DNA from: Caballeronia hypogeia
GTDB taxonomy: Bacteria; Pseudomonadota; Gammaproteobacteria; Burkholderiales; Burkholderiaceae
Length of the DNA stretch: 64,000 nt
Direction: 5' to 3'
Assembly: GCF_001544875.2 (NCBI RefSeq)
Contig: NZ_FCOA02000001.1
Coordinates: 496,001 to 560,000, forward strand
Part shown: positions 48,038 to 58,020 of the stretch, in pieces
How the letters are laid out: the number at the start of each line of letters is the position of its first letter
Numbering within the stretch: the first letter of the stretch is position 1
The notes under the pieces: model-generated
Seen by the model: the letters and a program-made list of their open reading frames with translations, nothing else
What the model was told of the DNA's origin: nothing
Databases searched by the model: none
Position numbers and translations under genes: made by a program

Positions 48038-48925
48038 TCAAGCGCGAGTTAGTATGGCTTGCTCGACCCCCCTACCGCTAATGCCTATCCGTCCGGCGGT
48101 GATAATCTCGACGCGCTCCAGTTCTTCCATCGCCGCAAGGAGGGAGACTTTGAACTTGCGCAAGGGGCTCCGGTACTGCATCTTTTCTTTCAACCATTCG
48201 AGGCGGAAATACTGATTAGGGTCGTTTGAGGTTGCCACGAGCCTCTGAAGAGTTTTAGCCATGTCTTGCCCTCGGCGGATTTGCATCCGCTTCGACCAAT
48301 CGATGTAGGCAAATTCGTCGTATGCATATAACTCCCGCCATCTAGGGTCAAGCCTGATGATGTGGGTCTTGCGTGCCTCGTCGTATTCGAAAGCATCTAG
48401 CAGCCGCAGGGGCTTCGTAGTGCCGACCTGCAGTTTTGGTTTGCCGTCGCGTGTTGTCTTGATCAGAAGCTCCCCGGTACAAAAGGCCTTCATCGTACGA
48501 TCGAGCCACAAATATTCACGTTTGCTCGTTCCTCGGTTGGTGGAGCGAAGAATTTGAGCGCGACAGATCGGAACGGCTTCGCCTAGCGGATAAGATTTTG
48601 CTTGGTGGATAAGCTCTATCAAAATGTCGCAGCTCGGCTCGTCGTGCTGTATGCCTGTGTGAGTCATTGCCGCATCACTGCGCGTCACTATTGGACTGTC
48701 TCGATGTAGGGTCTCCGTGCCTCTCGCGATCGGAGCGAAAAGGCTAGATCGCGCGAGGTGATTTGGCATTGTGCGTCTCGGATCGAGTCTGCCCGGCAGA
48801 TAAAAACGAGCTGATGGCTCATTCTCGGCAACCCTCGAAGAGGCTTCAGCTAGATTCTTCCGCAGTCGAGCAACTGCTTCGTTTGGATCCGTATTTCGCC
48901 GCACCGGATCTGCGATGAAGGTCAC
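48038..48925 (-). CDS. trfA: TrfA-like plasmid replication initiator
   Basis: 295 residues from GTG 48925. TrfA binds iterons, opens the origin and loads host DnaB. The blocks FYLPGRLDPRRTMPNHLARS, SLFAPIARGTETLHRDSPIV, TSKREYLWLDRTMKAFCTGE and YDEFAYIDWSKRMQIRRGQD follow the TrfA order (RK2: PNAVLRSALFGAIKRG, YTWIDWEQRRALRGKPLAQW), with two winged-helix domains at the end. The iterons lie immediately downstream. It starts 3 bases after the upstream helix-turn-helix gene and is probably co-transcribed. Confidence 0.85.
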   Translation of the reverse strand: MTFIADPVRRNTDPNEAVARLRKNLAEASSRVAENEPSARFYLPGRLDPRRTMPNHLARSSLFAPIARGTETLHRDSPIVTRSDAAMTHTGIQHDEPSCDILIELIHQAKSYPLGEAVPICRAQILRSTNRGTSKREYLWLDRTMKAFCTGELLIKTTRDGKPKLQVGTTKPLRLLDAFEYDEARKTHIIRLDPRWRELYAYDEFAYIDWSKRMQIRRGQDMAKTLQRLVATSNDPNQYFRLEWLKEKMQYRSPLRKFKVSLLAAMEELERVEIITAGRIGISGRGVEQAILTRA

Positions 48926-48928
48926 AGA

Positions 48929-49255
48929 TCAAAATTCCGGGCTGCGCGTTGATGACTTTCTGGATCGGGCAGCGCTAGCCTCTAGGCGCTGCCGAGTAAT
49001 TTGCTCGGCTTTCGTCGGCCGACCCCGTCGCGGCATCGGCGAAATCTCCGCCGACAAAGTGGCGTCAACGCTCGAGGTCACGTGGGCTCCAAGCCAAGCC
49101 TCGACGTCCTCAACTCGCCAAAGCAGCCGCTTCGTTCCCGGAAGCCGGCACAGAGGGGGAAGCGACTGTGGATTACGAGTCGCGTCGCTTCGAACGCTCG
49201 CGACTGATTTGCGAAGGCACTGAGCCAGTTGATCGACGGTAAGTAGCGCTTGCAT
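48929..49255 (-). CDS. AlpA/excisionase-type helix-turn-helix protein upstream of trfA
   Basis: 108 residues from MQALLTVDQLAQCLRKSV (ATG 49255; ATG 49261 is equivalent, and a longer frame exists). MerR/AlpA-like DNA-binding part: LTVDQLAQCLRKSVASVRSD, then LCRLPGTKRLLWRVEDVEAWL. The C-terminus is basic (RRGRPTKAEQITRQRLEASA). It could act as an excisionase or control trfA. Confidence 0.75.
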   Translation of the reverse strand: MQALLTVDQLAQCLRKSVASVRSDATRNPQSLPPLCRLPGTKRLLWRVEDVEAWLGAHVTSSVDATLSAEISPMPRRGRPTKAEQITRQRLEASAARSRKSSTRSPEF

Positions 49256-49458
49256 GAACATTAGCCTGTATGCGTCGCGTCTCTTGTTGCACACGACGGC
49301 GTTGGTTAGCTGATGGATGCAAGATTGAGTTCTACTGTCGCGAAAGTCTCGGTAAAGTCCAGAGGCTTTTTTTACCAGCCGGGGAAGGGGCACCACCTGA
49401 CGACGTCAGCGCCACAAATTCGCCACACCGAGTGTGCAAAAACCTGCTCTAGAAAGCA

Positions 49459-49496
49459 AAACAACGCACTACATCGCAAGACGTAGTGCGTTGTTT
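49459..49496 (-). terminator. Island-supplied terminator of tRNA-Ala
   Basis: A perfect 14-bp stem AAACAACGCACTAC/GTAGTGCGTTGTTT with a 10-base loop, 15 bases downstream of the tRNA 3' end. Confidence 0.8.
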
Positions 49497-49510
49497 CTAA
49501 AGCAAATTCG

Positions 49511-49586
<76 letters not shown>

Positions 49587-49652
49587 AACGAAACAAAAGT
49601 GTACCACAGCCATTGAGAGCGAAAGCAGGCCTTCCGACGATTCAACGGACAT

Positions 49653-49994
49653 CTACTTCTGCGGCGCTCCCGCCAGCACCCACGCGACCACGGTCCTGAT
49701 ATCCGCATCGTTCATCTTCGGATGAGACGGCATCGGAATCGAACCCCACACACCAGCGCCGCCGTTCTTCACCTTCTTTTCGAGCTGCGCGCTCGCCTGG
49801 GGCTGCCCCTTGTACTTCTCGGCGACCTGCTGGAACGACGGCCCGACGAGCTTGCGATCGATCGCGTGACAGCCCATGCATGCATTGCTGCGCGCAATCG
49901 ACATCGCCGCCGCAGGCACGACGGGTTGATCGGCCGCACCCGCCGATGCCGCCACGCCAACCAGCGCGGCGGCTGCAATCAAACGCGCCTTCAT
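49653..49994 (-). CDS. Class I c-type cytochrome
   Basis: 113 residues with a Sec signal (MKARLIAAAALVGVAASAGA), the heme site NACMGCHAIDRKLVGPSF and the axial Met in IPMPSHPKMND. Resembles cytochrome c551/c552, an electron carrier in the periplasm. Its ATG overlaps the upstream BON-lipoprotein stop by one base (TGATG). Confidence 0.9.
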   Translation of the reverse strand: MKARLIAAAALVGVAASAGAADQPVVPAAAMSIARSNACMGCHAIDRKLVGPSFQQVAEKYKGQPQASAQLEKKVKNGGAGVWGSIPMPSHPKMNDADIRTVVAWVLAGAPQK

Positions 49995-50794
49995 CACTTC
50001 ACCGCCGGAGCCGGGTTCGGGTTGCCCGGATGAATATCCGAGTTCTTGACCGGCGCGGGATTCTGCATATCCAGCGGACGGGAAGTCACGCCCGAGTCCG
50101 GCACCGTGCCGACCGTCGCTTCGGCCGGCGCGCTGGCCGCCGACACCGCGCTCGCATCGGATGCCGCCGCCGCCTCCAGCGCCTTCGCCTCTTCCGGCTT
50201 GATGTACTGATAAACCTTCACGACCTGCTCGACGCCCGCAACACGCGCCGCCACATCTGCGCCATGCGCGCCCTCGTCCGGCGTGACGAGGCCCATCAAA
50301 TAGATGATGCTGCGCTCCGATACGACCTTGTAGTAGTTCGCGCGCAAGTCGGCCTCGCCCACCATCGCGGTCTTCACACGACCTTCGAGATACGAGTCGT
50401 TGGCGCGCGACGAGATCGAACTCGCAGGCTGAACCGACAGCTCGTTCACGATGCTGCCGACATTGTTGATGTCGCGTACGACCGCCTCGGCCTTCTGCTT
50501 CGACGCATCGTCGGGTACTTCGCCGGTCAGCAGCACGCGCCGGTTGAACACCGTCACGTTGACATGCGACGTGTCGGGCACGTTCTCGTTGATCCGCGAC
50601 AACGCCTTCACCTGAATCTCGCGATCTTCGGTCTGCGCACCGAGCGTGCGGCGATCCGTAGCGATCAACGTGCCGCCGGCCGCCGCGCCCACCACCGCGA
50701 GCGCGCAGCCCTGCAACGTCAACGCGACTCCCGACAGCATGCTCAGCACGAGCGTGGCGTTGGCCAGCGTCGCCTTGACGCGTGTCTTGTTCAT
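49994..50794 (-). CDS. dolP: BON-domain outer-membrane lipoprotein (DolP/YraP-like)
   Basis: 266 residues from MNKTRVKATLANATLVLSML; lipobox LQGC at about residue 30 makes it a lipoprotein. Two BON domains follow: IQVKALSRINENVPDTSHVN...VLLTGEVPDDASKQKAEAVV, and LEGRVKTAMVGEADLRANYY...YLMGLVTPDEGAHG. DolP supports outer-membrane integrity. The Ala/Pro-rich C-terminal extension after about residue 210 is longer than in E. coli. The order rsmI-yraN-diaA-dolP matches the enterobacterial yra cluster. Confidence 0.8.
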   Translation of the reverse strand: MNKTRVKATLANATLVLSMLSGVALTLQGCALAVVGAAAGGTLIATDRRTLGAQTEDREIQVKALSRINENVPDTSHVNVTVFNRRVLLTGEVPDDASKQKAEAVVRDINNVGSIVNELSVQPASSISSRANDSYLEGRVKTAMVGEADLRANYYKVVSERSIIYLMGLVTPDEGAHGADVAARVAGVEQVVKVYQYIKPEEAKALEAAAASDASAVSAASAPAEATVGTVPDSGVTSRPLDMQNPAPVKNSDIHPGNPNPAPAVK

Positions 50795-50817
50795 CAACTC
50801 GATTCCCCCTTTCAGTA

Positions 50818-51405
50818 TCAATCGTCGCCGAGAAGCATCGCATCGATGCCGTCGCACAGACAATGAATGGTCAGCAGATGGACTTCCTGGATGCGCGCCG
50901 TCCGCTCGGATGGCACGCAGATATGAATATCGGTTTCGGCGAGCACCTCGGACATTGCCCCGCCGCCCTTGCCCGACAGCACGATCACGATCATCTCGCG
51001 TCCGTGCGCTTCCTGAATCGCCGCGAGCACGTTGACCGAATTCCCCGACGTGCTGATCGCGAGCAGCACATCACCCGACTGGCCGAGCGCGCGGACCTGA
51101 TTCGAGAAGATCTGCTCGAACGCATAGTCATTGCCGATGGCCGTGAGTATCGATGTATCGGTCGTGAGCGCGATAGCCGGCAAGCCCGGACGTTCGCGCT
51201 CGAAACGGCCGATGAGTTGCGCGGCGAAACGCTGCGCATCGGCCGCCGAGCCGCCATTGCCGCAGATCAGTATCTTGTTGCCGTTGGCGAGTGCGCCGAA
51301 GAGCGTATCGACGGCGGCTGCGATGGGAACCGCGAGCGCGTCGATAGCTTCGAGTTTGAGCGCCGCGCTGTCGCGGAATTGCTGCTGGATACGTTCGACT
51401 GACAT
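50818..51405 (-). CDS. diaA: SIS-domain protein DiaA / phosphoheptose isomerase-like
   Basis: 195 residues. A single SIS domain with [20 protein letters not shown] and [20 protein letters not shown]. Two paralogous roles exist: GmhA (sedoheptulose-7-phosphate isomerase for heptose) and DiaA (DnaA-binding replication timing factor). The neighbours yraN and dolP favour DiaA. Confidence 0.8.
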   Translation of the reverse strand: MSVERIQQQFRDSAALKLEAIDALAVPIAAAVDTLFGALANGNKILICGNGGSAADAQRFAAQLIGRFERERPGLPAIALTTDTSILTAIGNDYAFEQIFSNQVRALGQSGDVLLAISTSGNSVNVLAAIQEAHGREMIVIVLSGKGGGAMSEVLAETDIHICVPSERTARIQEVHLLTIHCLCDGIDAMLLGDD

Positions 51406-51510
51406 CGACTCTCGATCATCGGCCGCCGTGTGCGGCGGTATGTGGCTTGAACGCTCAGGGCGTCGGTTGTTGCGCAGTTTACCGCATGCGTCATTCGGCG
51501 AGCCGCGCGC

Positions 51511-51864
51511 TCATGCTTCATCGGGCCGAAACGCATCGCGCAACCAATGGATGCGGCCCGCATCGAACGCGATCACGTCGAAGCGGCATGCCGGCAACTC
51601 ACTACGCCATGTCGCGAGGAAATGCTGCGCGGCGAGTACGAGGCGCGCGCGCTTGCGTGCATCGATGCTCGCTGCTGCGTTCGCGAAGCGCCTGCTTCCT
51701 CGCGCCCGTACTTCGACGAACACCAGCGCGCCGCGTTCATCGATCATCACGAGGTCGAGTTCGCCGCCGCGACACGTCACGTTGCGCGCCACGATACGCA
51801 TGCGTTGCCGCTGCAGAAATTCGAGCGCGCGCGTCTCGAAAACATCGCCGAGCGTTTTGGACAC
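51511..51864 (-). CDS. yraN: YraN family protein (UPF0102)
   Basis: 117 residues; [20 protein letters not shown]...LVFVEVRAR is the restriction-endonuclease-like core of the family (D...ExK-type, here E-V-R). Function unknown. Divergent from rsmI by 50 bases. Confidence 0.92.
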   Translation of the reverse strand: MSKTLGDVFETRALEFLQRQRMRIVARNVTCRGGELDLVMIDERGALVFVEVRARGSRRFANAAASIDARKRARLVLAAQHFLATWRSELPACRFDVIAFDAGRIHWLRDAFRPDEA

Positions 51865-51914
51865 AGCTTCTCCCTGAAAGTTGTCGACGAGCCGCCGCTT
51901 GCGCGCGTGGCAAA

Positions 51915-52835
51915 ATGACGGCCTTTCCCCGAACGCCCGCGCTCATGCCTCAGATCTCCGAATTGGCCGATGGCCAGCACTATCCGACGAGCGCGCTGTA
52001 TGTCGTCGCGACGCCCATCGGCAACGTGGCGGACATCACCGTGCGCGCGCTGCATGTGCTCGGGCTCGTGGATCGCGTCGCCGCCGAGGACACGCGCAAT
52101 ACCGCGCATCTCCTCACGCGCTACGGCATCTCGAAACCTTTGATCGCGGTGCACGAACACAACGAGCGCAGCGCCGCCGAGCGGGTGATCGAGCATCTCC
52201 GCAACGGCGAGCGCATCGCCTGTGTGTCCGACGCAGGCACGCCCGGCATCTCCGATCCCGGCGCGCGCCTGGTCGATGCCGTGCGCGAAGCCGGCCTGCC
52301 GGTCGTTCCGCTGCCGGGCGCGAGCGCGCTCACGACTGCGCTCTGTGCGGCGGGCGCGTTCGTCGGCGACTTTTCATTCGTCGGCTTCTTGCCGACCAAG
52401 GCGAAGCAACGCGCGTCGGAATTGACGAAGCTCGCGCATCACCCGATGGCGCTGGTGTTCTACGAGGCGCCGCACCGTATCGTCGACACGACGCGCGCAC
52501 TCGCCGATGCATTCGGCGGCGAACGGCAATTGCTGATCGCCCGGGAACTGACGAAGTTACATGAGAGCCTGCATCGCTGCACCCTGGCCGAAGGGCCAAC
52601 GTGGCTCGAAGCCGATGCGAATCGTCAGCGCGGTGAATTCGTGCTGGTGGTGGAAGGCGCGCCCAAAACGGAGGACGCCGAAGACGCACACGATGCGCTG
52701 CTTTCGACCCTGCTCGAGGAGTTGTCGGTGAAGAGCGCGGCGCGCGTCGCCGCAACACTGACGGGCGCGTCGCGCAACGTGCTGTATGAGCGCGCGCTCA
52801 AGCTCGCCAGGCGCGGCGAGAGCACGGACGAATAA
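51915..52835 (+). CDS. rsmI: 16S rRNA (cytidine(1402)-2'-O)-methyltransferase RsmI
   Basis: 306 residues from ATG 51915; ATG 51945 ([10 protein letters not shown]) is an equally possible start and gives 296. Family marks: [52 protein letters not shown] and [11 protein letters not shown]. The protein is a tetrapyrrole-methylase-fold enzyme that modifies C1402 in the ribosomal P-site region. Confidence 0.95.
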   Translation: MTAFPRTPALMPQISELADGQHYPTSALYVVATPIGNVADITVRALHVLGLVDRVAAEDTRNTAHLLTRYGISKPLIAVHEHNERSAAERVIEHLRNGERIACVSDAGTPGISDPGARLVDAVREAGLPVVPLPGASALTTALCAAGAFVGDFSFVGFLPTKAKQRASELTKLAHHPMALVFYEAPHRIVDTTRALADAFGGERQLLIARELTKLHESLHRCTLAEGPTWLEADANRQRGEFVLVVEGAPKTEDAEDAHDALLSTLLEELSVKSAARVAATLTGASRNVLYERALKLARRGESTDE

Positions 52836-52838
52836 AAA

Positions 52839-52862
52839 ACGGGCCGTCTCGCGACGGCCCGT
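52839..52862. terminator. Terminator between rsmI and rlpA
   Basis: ACGGGCCGTC-TCGC-GACGGCCCGT; the T-run is on the minus strand, so it mainly ends rlpA. Confidence 0.8.
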
Positions 52863-52891
52863 CCGGGTCCTGCAAAAATCGACGCGTGGTG

Positions 52892-53497
52892 TCAGTTCAC
52901 GCTGTCGTCGGCGAGCGCCTGAGCCTGCTCCTGGCGCGCCGTACGCGCTTCCTGCTGCGTGAGACCCTCGATCTTCACCTTCTGCGTGCCGGAGCCGCGC
53001 ATGCCGAGCACCGCCGCAGCGGCGTACGACAAGTCGATCACGCGACCGTGCACGTAAGGTCCGCGGTCGTTGATCTTCACGACCACGGTCTTGTGATTCG
53101 CCTCGTTCGTCACGCGAACCCACGATGCTAGCGGCAGCGTGCGATGCGCGGCGGTCATCGCGTTCATGTTGAACTTTTCGCCGCTCGCGGTCTTGCGCCC
53201 GTGGAACATGCGGCCATACCACGACGCCTTGCCCTTCTGCTCGAAGTTGCTGGCGTCCGGACCGGATGTGATCGGCTGGGCGTCGGCGAGCGAAGGCGTC
53301 TGACTCGGCTGGGCGGCCGGGACGTTGGCAAGGTGCGAATCGAAGGCGAGCGGCGCCGGCGAGCGGGCACTGCTCGTGCTGACAGAGGGCGTTGTCTGAG
53401 GATTGGATGCGACGTCGCCCGAACCCGGCGCGGCGCAACCAGCCAGCACACCAACCGCTAGCAGGCTCCCGACATGTCGAATAAATCGAGCATTCAT
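52892..53497 (-). CDS. rlpA: RlpA-family lipoprotein (double-psi beta-barrel lytic transglycosylase)
   Basis: 201 residues, with lipobox LAGC at about residue 18-21 and a Ser/Thr/Pro-rich linker. The RlpA barrel is KGKASWYGRMFHGRKTASGE, AHRTLPLASWVRVTN and KINDRGPYVHGRVIDLS, with catalytic Asp in NDRGP. No SPOR domain, unlike E. coli RlpA. It cleaves denuded glycan strands at the septum in species that retain activity. Confidence 0.88.
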   Translation of the reverse strand: MNARFIRHVGSLLAVGVLAGCAAPGSGDVASNPQTTPSVSTSSARSPAPLAFDSHLANVPAAQPSQTPSLADAQPITSGPDASNFEQKGKASWYGRMFHGRKTASGEKFNMNAMTAAHRTLPLASWVRVTNEANHKTVVVKINDRGPYVHGRVIDLSYAAAAVLGMRGSGTQKVKIEGLTQQEARTARQEQAQALADDSVN

Positions 53498-54160
53498 AGA
53501 CGTGTTTTAACGATAAAGGAGCGGCCGCGCTGCGCTGGTCGGCGCGCGCAAGGCTGCTCGAGGCAAGCCGCGCAAAGCACAACGCCGTTCGGTCAAGCGA
53601 ACGGCGAGCCCTGCTCGGATGCGGCGTACTCGTGCCGCAAACGCCCGGTTATTGTTCACGTCTGGCGCAACCTGTCCCCGGCAGCCTGACCAGACCCCAC
53701 GTGCCGCCATCGAACATGGCAATCACGTTCGTGCGCTGAAAAGTCCAGTAGAGCGCAGGAACGGCGGCGTAGGCCCCATCCGGCGTGACGGCAGCAAGGC
53801 CATCTGACAGACGCGCGGCGTCTGGCCGGACAAGACGTGTGCACCTACGGAAGGTGCTTGAGTTGCAATTGCGAGGCTTTTGGCCCCCAACAGCTTACTG
53901 ATGGCGATTGTAAAAACGCACAAGCGTTTTGCCAGTCGCCCATTGACGGCATGGTTAGATCCATGCACAAGTGATGCCATTATACAAAAAATCGGGGGTC
54001 CGGCTCGTCCAACCCAACCATTCGTCATTGATTTTCGCTATGAGCGCAAGAATTGCCGGTTTTGGAGGCCTTTCGGAAGGCTTGGCCGCCTGCGGCGCGT
54101 GCGTTCCGGCACCGGTACAATGAACGTTTTTACAGCCCTACCTGTACCAGCGACAGTCAT
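53498..54160. other. 663-base intergenic region with a coding-like relic
   Basis: No gene with a start and ribosome site. On the minus strand, a frame ending at 53649 (stop TAA) reads ...DGAYAAVPALYWTFQRTNVI then AMFDGGTWGLVRLPG, with Burkholderia-like codon use, but upstream it meets a stop with no start codon, so it may be the remains of a broken gene. Confidence 0.35.
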
Positions 54161-54805
54161 ATGAAAGTCATTCTCGTTCCCGTGACGCCCTTTCAGCAGA
54201 ACTGTTCCATCGTGATCTGCGAGGAGACGCAGCGCGCCGCGGTCGTCGACCCCGGTGGCGACGTCGAGCGGATCATCGCGGAGGTCGAGCGGCAAGGAGT
54301 GACGGTCGAGAAGATTCTCCTGACGCATGGTCATCTCGACCACTGCGGCGGCGCCAAAGCGCTCGCGGAGCATTACGGTATACAAATTGAGGGACCGCAC
54401 CGGGAAGACGCGTTCTGGATCGACCAGTTGCCGGCGCAGACTCAGCGCTTCGGCTTCTCGAATGCCGAAGCCTTCACACCGGAGCGCTGGCTCGACGGCG
54501 GCGAAACCGTGCAATTCGGCAACGAGACGATGGAAGTCTATTTCTGCCCGGGTCACACACCCGGCCACGTGATCTTCTTCAGCCGTGCGCATCAGGTGGC
54601 CTTCGTCGGCGACGTGCTGTTCGCGGGATCGATCGGCCGCACCGATTTCCCGCGCGGCAATCACGCCCAGCTCATCCGCTCGATCCGCGAAAAGCTCTGG
54701 CCACTCGGCGACGACGTCACCTTCGTCCCCGGTCACGGCCCGGCGTCGACGTTCGGCGAAGAGCGGCGCAGCAACCCGTTCGTGGGCGATGGAGTCGCAG
54801 CATGA
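54161..54805 (+). CDS. Metallo-beta-lactamase-fold hydrolase (glyoxalase II-like)
   Basis: 214 residues. [10 protein letters not shown] is the THxHxDH zinc motif, with further ligands in CPGHTPGHV and [19 protein letters not shown] and FVPGHGPAS. Resembles YcbL/GloB type II. Overlaps the exonuclease gene by four bases. Confidence 0.9.
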   Translation: MKVILVPVTPFQQNCSIVICEETQRAAVVDPGGDVERIIAEVERQGVTVEKILLTHGHLDHCGGAKALAEHYGIQIEGPHREDAFWIDQLPAQTQRFGFSNAEAFTPERWLDGGETVQFGNETMEVYFCPGHTPGHVIFFSRAHQVAFVGDVLFAGSIGRTDFPRGNHAQLIRSIREKLWPLGDDVTFVPGHGPASTFGEERRSNPFVGDGVAA

Positions 54806-55431
54806 ACGCGATCCCCGAAATCTACGTCAGCACGGACGTCGAAGCCGACGGGCCGATTCCCGGACCACATTCGATGCTGAGTTTCGCCTCGGCAGCGTAC
54901 ACGGCGGACAAGCAGCTCGTCGGCACTTTCTCCGCGAATCTCGAGACGCTCGAAGGCGCAGCGCCGCATCCGGTGCAGGCGGCATGGTGGAAAACCCAGC
55001 CGGATGCGTGGGCCGCGTGCCGCATCGACTTGCAGAAAGCCGAAATCGCGCTGCCAGCCTATGTCGAATGGGTCGAGGCGCTGCCCGGAAAGCCCGTGTT
55101 CGTCGCGTATCCGGCGGGCTTCGACTTCACCTATATGTTCTGGTACATGATGCGCTTCGCCGGGCGCTGCCCGTTTTCGTGGTCGGCGCTCGACATCAAG
55201 ACGCTCGCGTTCGCAATGACCGGCCTGCCGTATCGCAAGGCGATCAAGCCGCGTCTGCCGAAGCACTGGTTCGATGAACTGCCGCACACGCACATCGCGC
55301 TCGACGATGCCGTGGAGCAAGGCGCGCTCTTCTGCAACATGCTCGCCGAACTGCGGGCGACGCAAGCCGCACGCGCGCAAGCCGAAACGACCGAGGAGTC
55401 GGAAGGTAAAAACGCGCAGTCAGGCGACTGA
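54802..55431 (+). CDS. 3'-5' exonuclease (DnaQ/RNase-H-like)
   Basis: 209 residues. ExoI motif [13 protein letters not shown] (the D-x-E pair), Exo[17 protein letters not shown] and ExoIII-like [11 protein letters not shown]. The acidic set suggests an active nuclease. Coupled by ATGA to the hydrolase. Confidence 0.8.
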   Translation: MNAIPEIYVSTDVEADGPIPGPHSMLSFASAAYTADKQLVGTFSANLETLEGAAPHPVQAAWWKTQPDAWAACRIDLQKAEIALPAYVEWVEALPGKPVFVAYPAGFDFTYMFWYMMRFAGRCPFSWSALDIKTLAFAMTGLPYRKAIKPRLPKHWFDELPHTHIALDDAVEQGALFCNMLAELRATQAARAQAETTEESEGKNAQSGD

Positions 55432-55526
55432 GTTAGGGAAACTCCCTCAGTGCAGGCGTATTGCATTGCGTTTCTTTTTCTGCGCCTCTACCATTAGAGT
55501 CAGATCGCGACCAAACGGAGGCGCAG

Positions 55527-55985
55527 TTGACTCTCGATACGTTTTCACAAAAAATCCTGCGCCTTCTGCAACTGGACGCACGACGCTCGGTTCAGGAAAT
55601 CTCCGATCAGGTCGGCTTGTCGAGCACGCCGTGCTGGCGTCGAATCAAGGACATGGAGCAGTCCGGCGTCATTCAGCGCTATACCGCGCTGCTGGATCGC
55701 GAGAAGCTCGGCCTTCATGTCTGCGCGCTTGCGCATATCCATCTGACGCGGCACACCGAGGGCGGCGTCGAGCAATTCGAACGCGAAATCGCCACGTGCC
55801 CGGAAGTGACCGAGTGCTACAGCACGACCGGCGAGTCCGACTACATCCTCAAGATCGTCGCGCCGGACATCAAGGCGTACGACGCGTTCCTCCACGACCG
55901 CATCTTCAAGATCCCGGCCGTTGCGCAGGTGCGCACGAGCGTCGTGCTGCGCGAGATCAAGTTCGATACGCAACTGCCGCTCTGA
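55527..55985 (+). CDS. Lrp/AsnC-family transcriptional regulator
   Basis: 152 residues from TTG 55527, which has GGAGG 7 bases upstream. HTH: VQEISDQVGLSSTPCWRRIK; RAM effector domain: GVEQFEREIATCPEVTECYS and YDAFLHDRIFKIPAVAQV. Divergent or convergent operons nearby suggest no target. Confidence 0.88.
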   Translation: MTLDTFSQKILRLLQLDARRSVQEISDQVGLSSTPCWRRIKDMEQSGVIQRYTALLDREKLGLHVCALAHIHLTRHTEGGVEQFEREIATCPEVTECYSTTGESDYILKIVAPDIKAYDAFLHDRIFKIPAVAQVRTSVVLREIKFDTQLPL

Positions 55986-55997
55986 CACTCACGCTTT

Positions 55998-57185
55998 TCA
56001 GCGCGGCGTATCGGCGGCGCGCGCGGTCGGTGCCGATGTCGTGACGCCGAGCGTGCGCATCACGCGGATTTCGCGGGCGCCGAGCGCGCGCCTGAGCGCG
56101 TCCAGATCGATCGACTTCAAGCGGGCGTCGGATTCCCCGATATCCGAGGCCGGCAGCATGACGTCGACATCGAACCCGGTGCTGAGGTAATGCAGATTCA
56201 GCGTCGCGACCGTCAATCCGTGCTGCGCGAAAGCCGCGCGCACCGCCTCGTTCGCTGTGGTTCGCAACGGGAAGTTTCCGGGCAGCGGATTCAGATCGTC
56301 GCTCTCCGGATCGACGTGAATGAGCGCGTCGATGACACGTGGATCGGCCAGCATATGCGCGCGCGCCGACTCGGCAATGAAATGTCCTTCTGAAACCGAG
56401 ATCAGCGGATCGACGAGAATATGCGCGTCGACTATTGCGAGATCGCCCATTTTTCGTGTTCGCAGTTCGTGCACTTCTCGCACACCCGGCGTATTCAGCA
56501 AAATACTGCGCAAATCGCCGGCGGTCGTCTCATCGAGTGCGCGATCGGAAAGATCTTGTAATGCATCCCAGGCGAACGTCCATCCCATTTTGCCGATCAT
56601 AAATCCTACCAGCGCGGCAGCGATCGGGTCCAAAACTCGAAATCCCGCCAGACTGCCGATAATTCCGAGCGCGACAACCAGAGAAGACGCAGCATCCGAA
56701 CGTGCATGCCAAGCGTTTGCAACCAGCATCGCCGAACGAACGCGTTCCGCGGCGCGGAGCATATACCGAAAGAGCGCTTCCTTGGAAACGAGCACGATTA
56801 TCGCGACCGCGAGCGCGCCCACTTTCACCGGTGGAATATCCTGAAGGTTGACAATTCGCGTTCCGGCGCGCCACAACATTCCCACACCCACGGCAATCAG
56901 CAATCCGCCGAGGAATAATGACGCCACCGTTTCGTAGCGATTGTGACCATAGTTATGATCGACATCCGGGGCCGCGGCAGCCTGGCGGTTGGCAAGCAAA
57001 ACAATAAAATCCGATACGATGTCCGCCAGCGAGTGGACCCCATCGGCAATCAGTGCCTGTGAGTGCGCAATAAACCCGACGACGAGTTGGGCCGCTGTAA
57101 GCCCGCTATTTAGTGCGATGCTCGTCCAGGTGGTCCTTCGCGCGACTTCCTGCTTTTCGGCCACGCGGGCGCTCGAAAGCGACAT
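55998..57185 (-). CDS. Cation diffusion facilitator (CDF) divalent-metal exporter
   Basis: 395 residues from MSLSSARVAEKQEVARRTTW (ATG 57185). Six membrane helices; metal-site motifs HSLADIVSDF in helix 2 and HARSDAASSL in helix 5, both HxxxD. The cytoplasmic domain begins LDETTAGDLRSILLNTPGVR and is extended with an extra ferredoxin-like part. Probably exports Zn, Co, Fe or Mn. Confidence 0.9.
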   Translation of the reverse strand: MSLSSARVAEKQEVARRTTWTSIALNSGLTAAQLVVGFIAHSQALIADGVHSLADIVSDFIVLLANRQAAAAPDVDHNYGHNRYETVASLFLGGLLIAVGVGMLWRAGTRIVNLQDIPPVKVGALAVAIIVLVSKEALFRYMLRAAERVRSAMLVANAWHARSDAASSLVVALGIIGSLAGFRVLDPIAAALVGFMIGKMGWTFAWDALQDLSDRALDETTAGDLRSILLNTPGVREVHELRTRKMGDLAIVDAHILVDPLISVSEGHFIAESARAHMLADPRVIDALIHVDPESDDLNPLPGNFPLRTTANEAVRAAFAQHGLTVATLNLHYLSTGFDVDVMLPASDIGESDARLKSIDLDALRRALGAREIRVMRTLGVTTSAPTARAADTPR

Positions 57186-57325
57186 GTAATTTGACTCAGT
57201 TTGAATACGTTCGCATTTTATCAGCCGATACACACGTCCGGCACTCGCGTTTTGCTCGGCAAGCGTTTGAAATCAGCTACTTGCAAGATGGCTCCGGCAC
57301 GCCGCCGGGGCGCACCGCCAAATGA

Positions 57326-57353
57326 AAAGGCCGCGTTCGAGAACGCGGCCTTT
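57326..57353. terminator. Bidirectional terminator after the H-NS gene
   Basis: AAAGGCCGCGTT-CGAG-AACGCGGCCTTT. Confidence 0.85.
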
Positions 57354-57373
57354 AAACGCATGATACGCGGGAC

Positions 57374-57676
57374 TTATTTACCGATCAGGAAGTTGTCGCG
57401 ATCCTGGCCGGCGATCCACTTCGGCGGCTTACCGCGACCCGACCATGTACTGCCGCTTTCGGGATCACGGTATTTAGGCGCCACGCCCGGACGGCCGCGC
57501 GACGCCTTTGCGCCTTTCGTACTCCGGCCGCCAGCGAGTTCCTGAAGCGTGATGCCGTAATCCGCCATTTTCTGCTTGATCTCATTAAGCACTTCGGCGT
57601 ATTCGCGCGATTTCGCTTCTTCAATCTGACGTTCGAGAGACTCGCGCTGTGCGAGAAGTTCCTTGTATGAAGGCAT
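57374..57676 (-). CDS. H-NS family nucleoid-associated protein
   Basis: 100 residues. N-terminal coiled coil (MPSYKELLAQRESLERQIEE) and the AT-hook-like DNA-binding end PKYRDPESGSTWSGRGKPPK. The segment GRGKPPKW is the QGR-type minor-groove loop. Compact chromatin proteins of this sort silence A/T-rich foreign DNA such as the island here. Confidence 0.92.
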   Translation of the reverse strand: MPSYKELLAQRESLERQIEEAKSREYAEVLNEIKQKMADYGITLQELAGGRSTKGAKASRGRPGVAPKYRDPESGSTWSGRGKPPKWIAGQDRDNFLIGK

Positions 57677-58020
57677 GGCATTTCCCTAAGTGGTTTGCTG
57701 ACTTGCGAATCGGCGCGCTCGCTTTCAGTTATCAGTATAGCCCCGGACTGGCACGGAGATTAACACAAAACCCATTATCGCGGCATGTGCGTATTGCCAC
57801 TCAAATTGAAATTTGGAAGTTTCTTCGTAACAATTGCCGAAAACTCCTAAATTTTCGGCCAATCTTGAGCGGAGGTAGAAATACGCCTTACAGCAGCGAA
57901 ATCGCAACCTTGGCATCCGATGAAAACAACCACAAATGTCGTCCACGCAAAATTTCATGGAATGACAACTTCCGCCCAAATCATTGCAGCGGATCTAATC
58001 CGGGACCCGTGCGACCGGGA
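57677..58020. other. A/T-rich intergenic region upstream of the H-NS gene
   Basis: 344 bases, much richer in A/T than the genes around it, consistent with H-NS promoter/autoregulation. No gene or RNA recognised. Confidence 0.4.

Noticed and set aside
53640..53860. Signal-recognition-particle or RNase P RNA
   Set aside because: Considered because of GC-rich paired segments near rsmI, but the conserved loops of these RNAs are absent.
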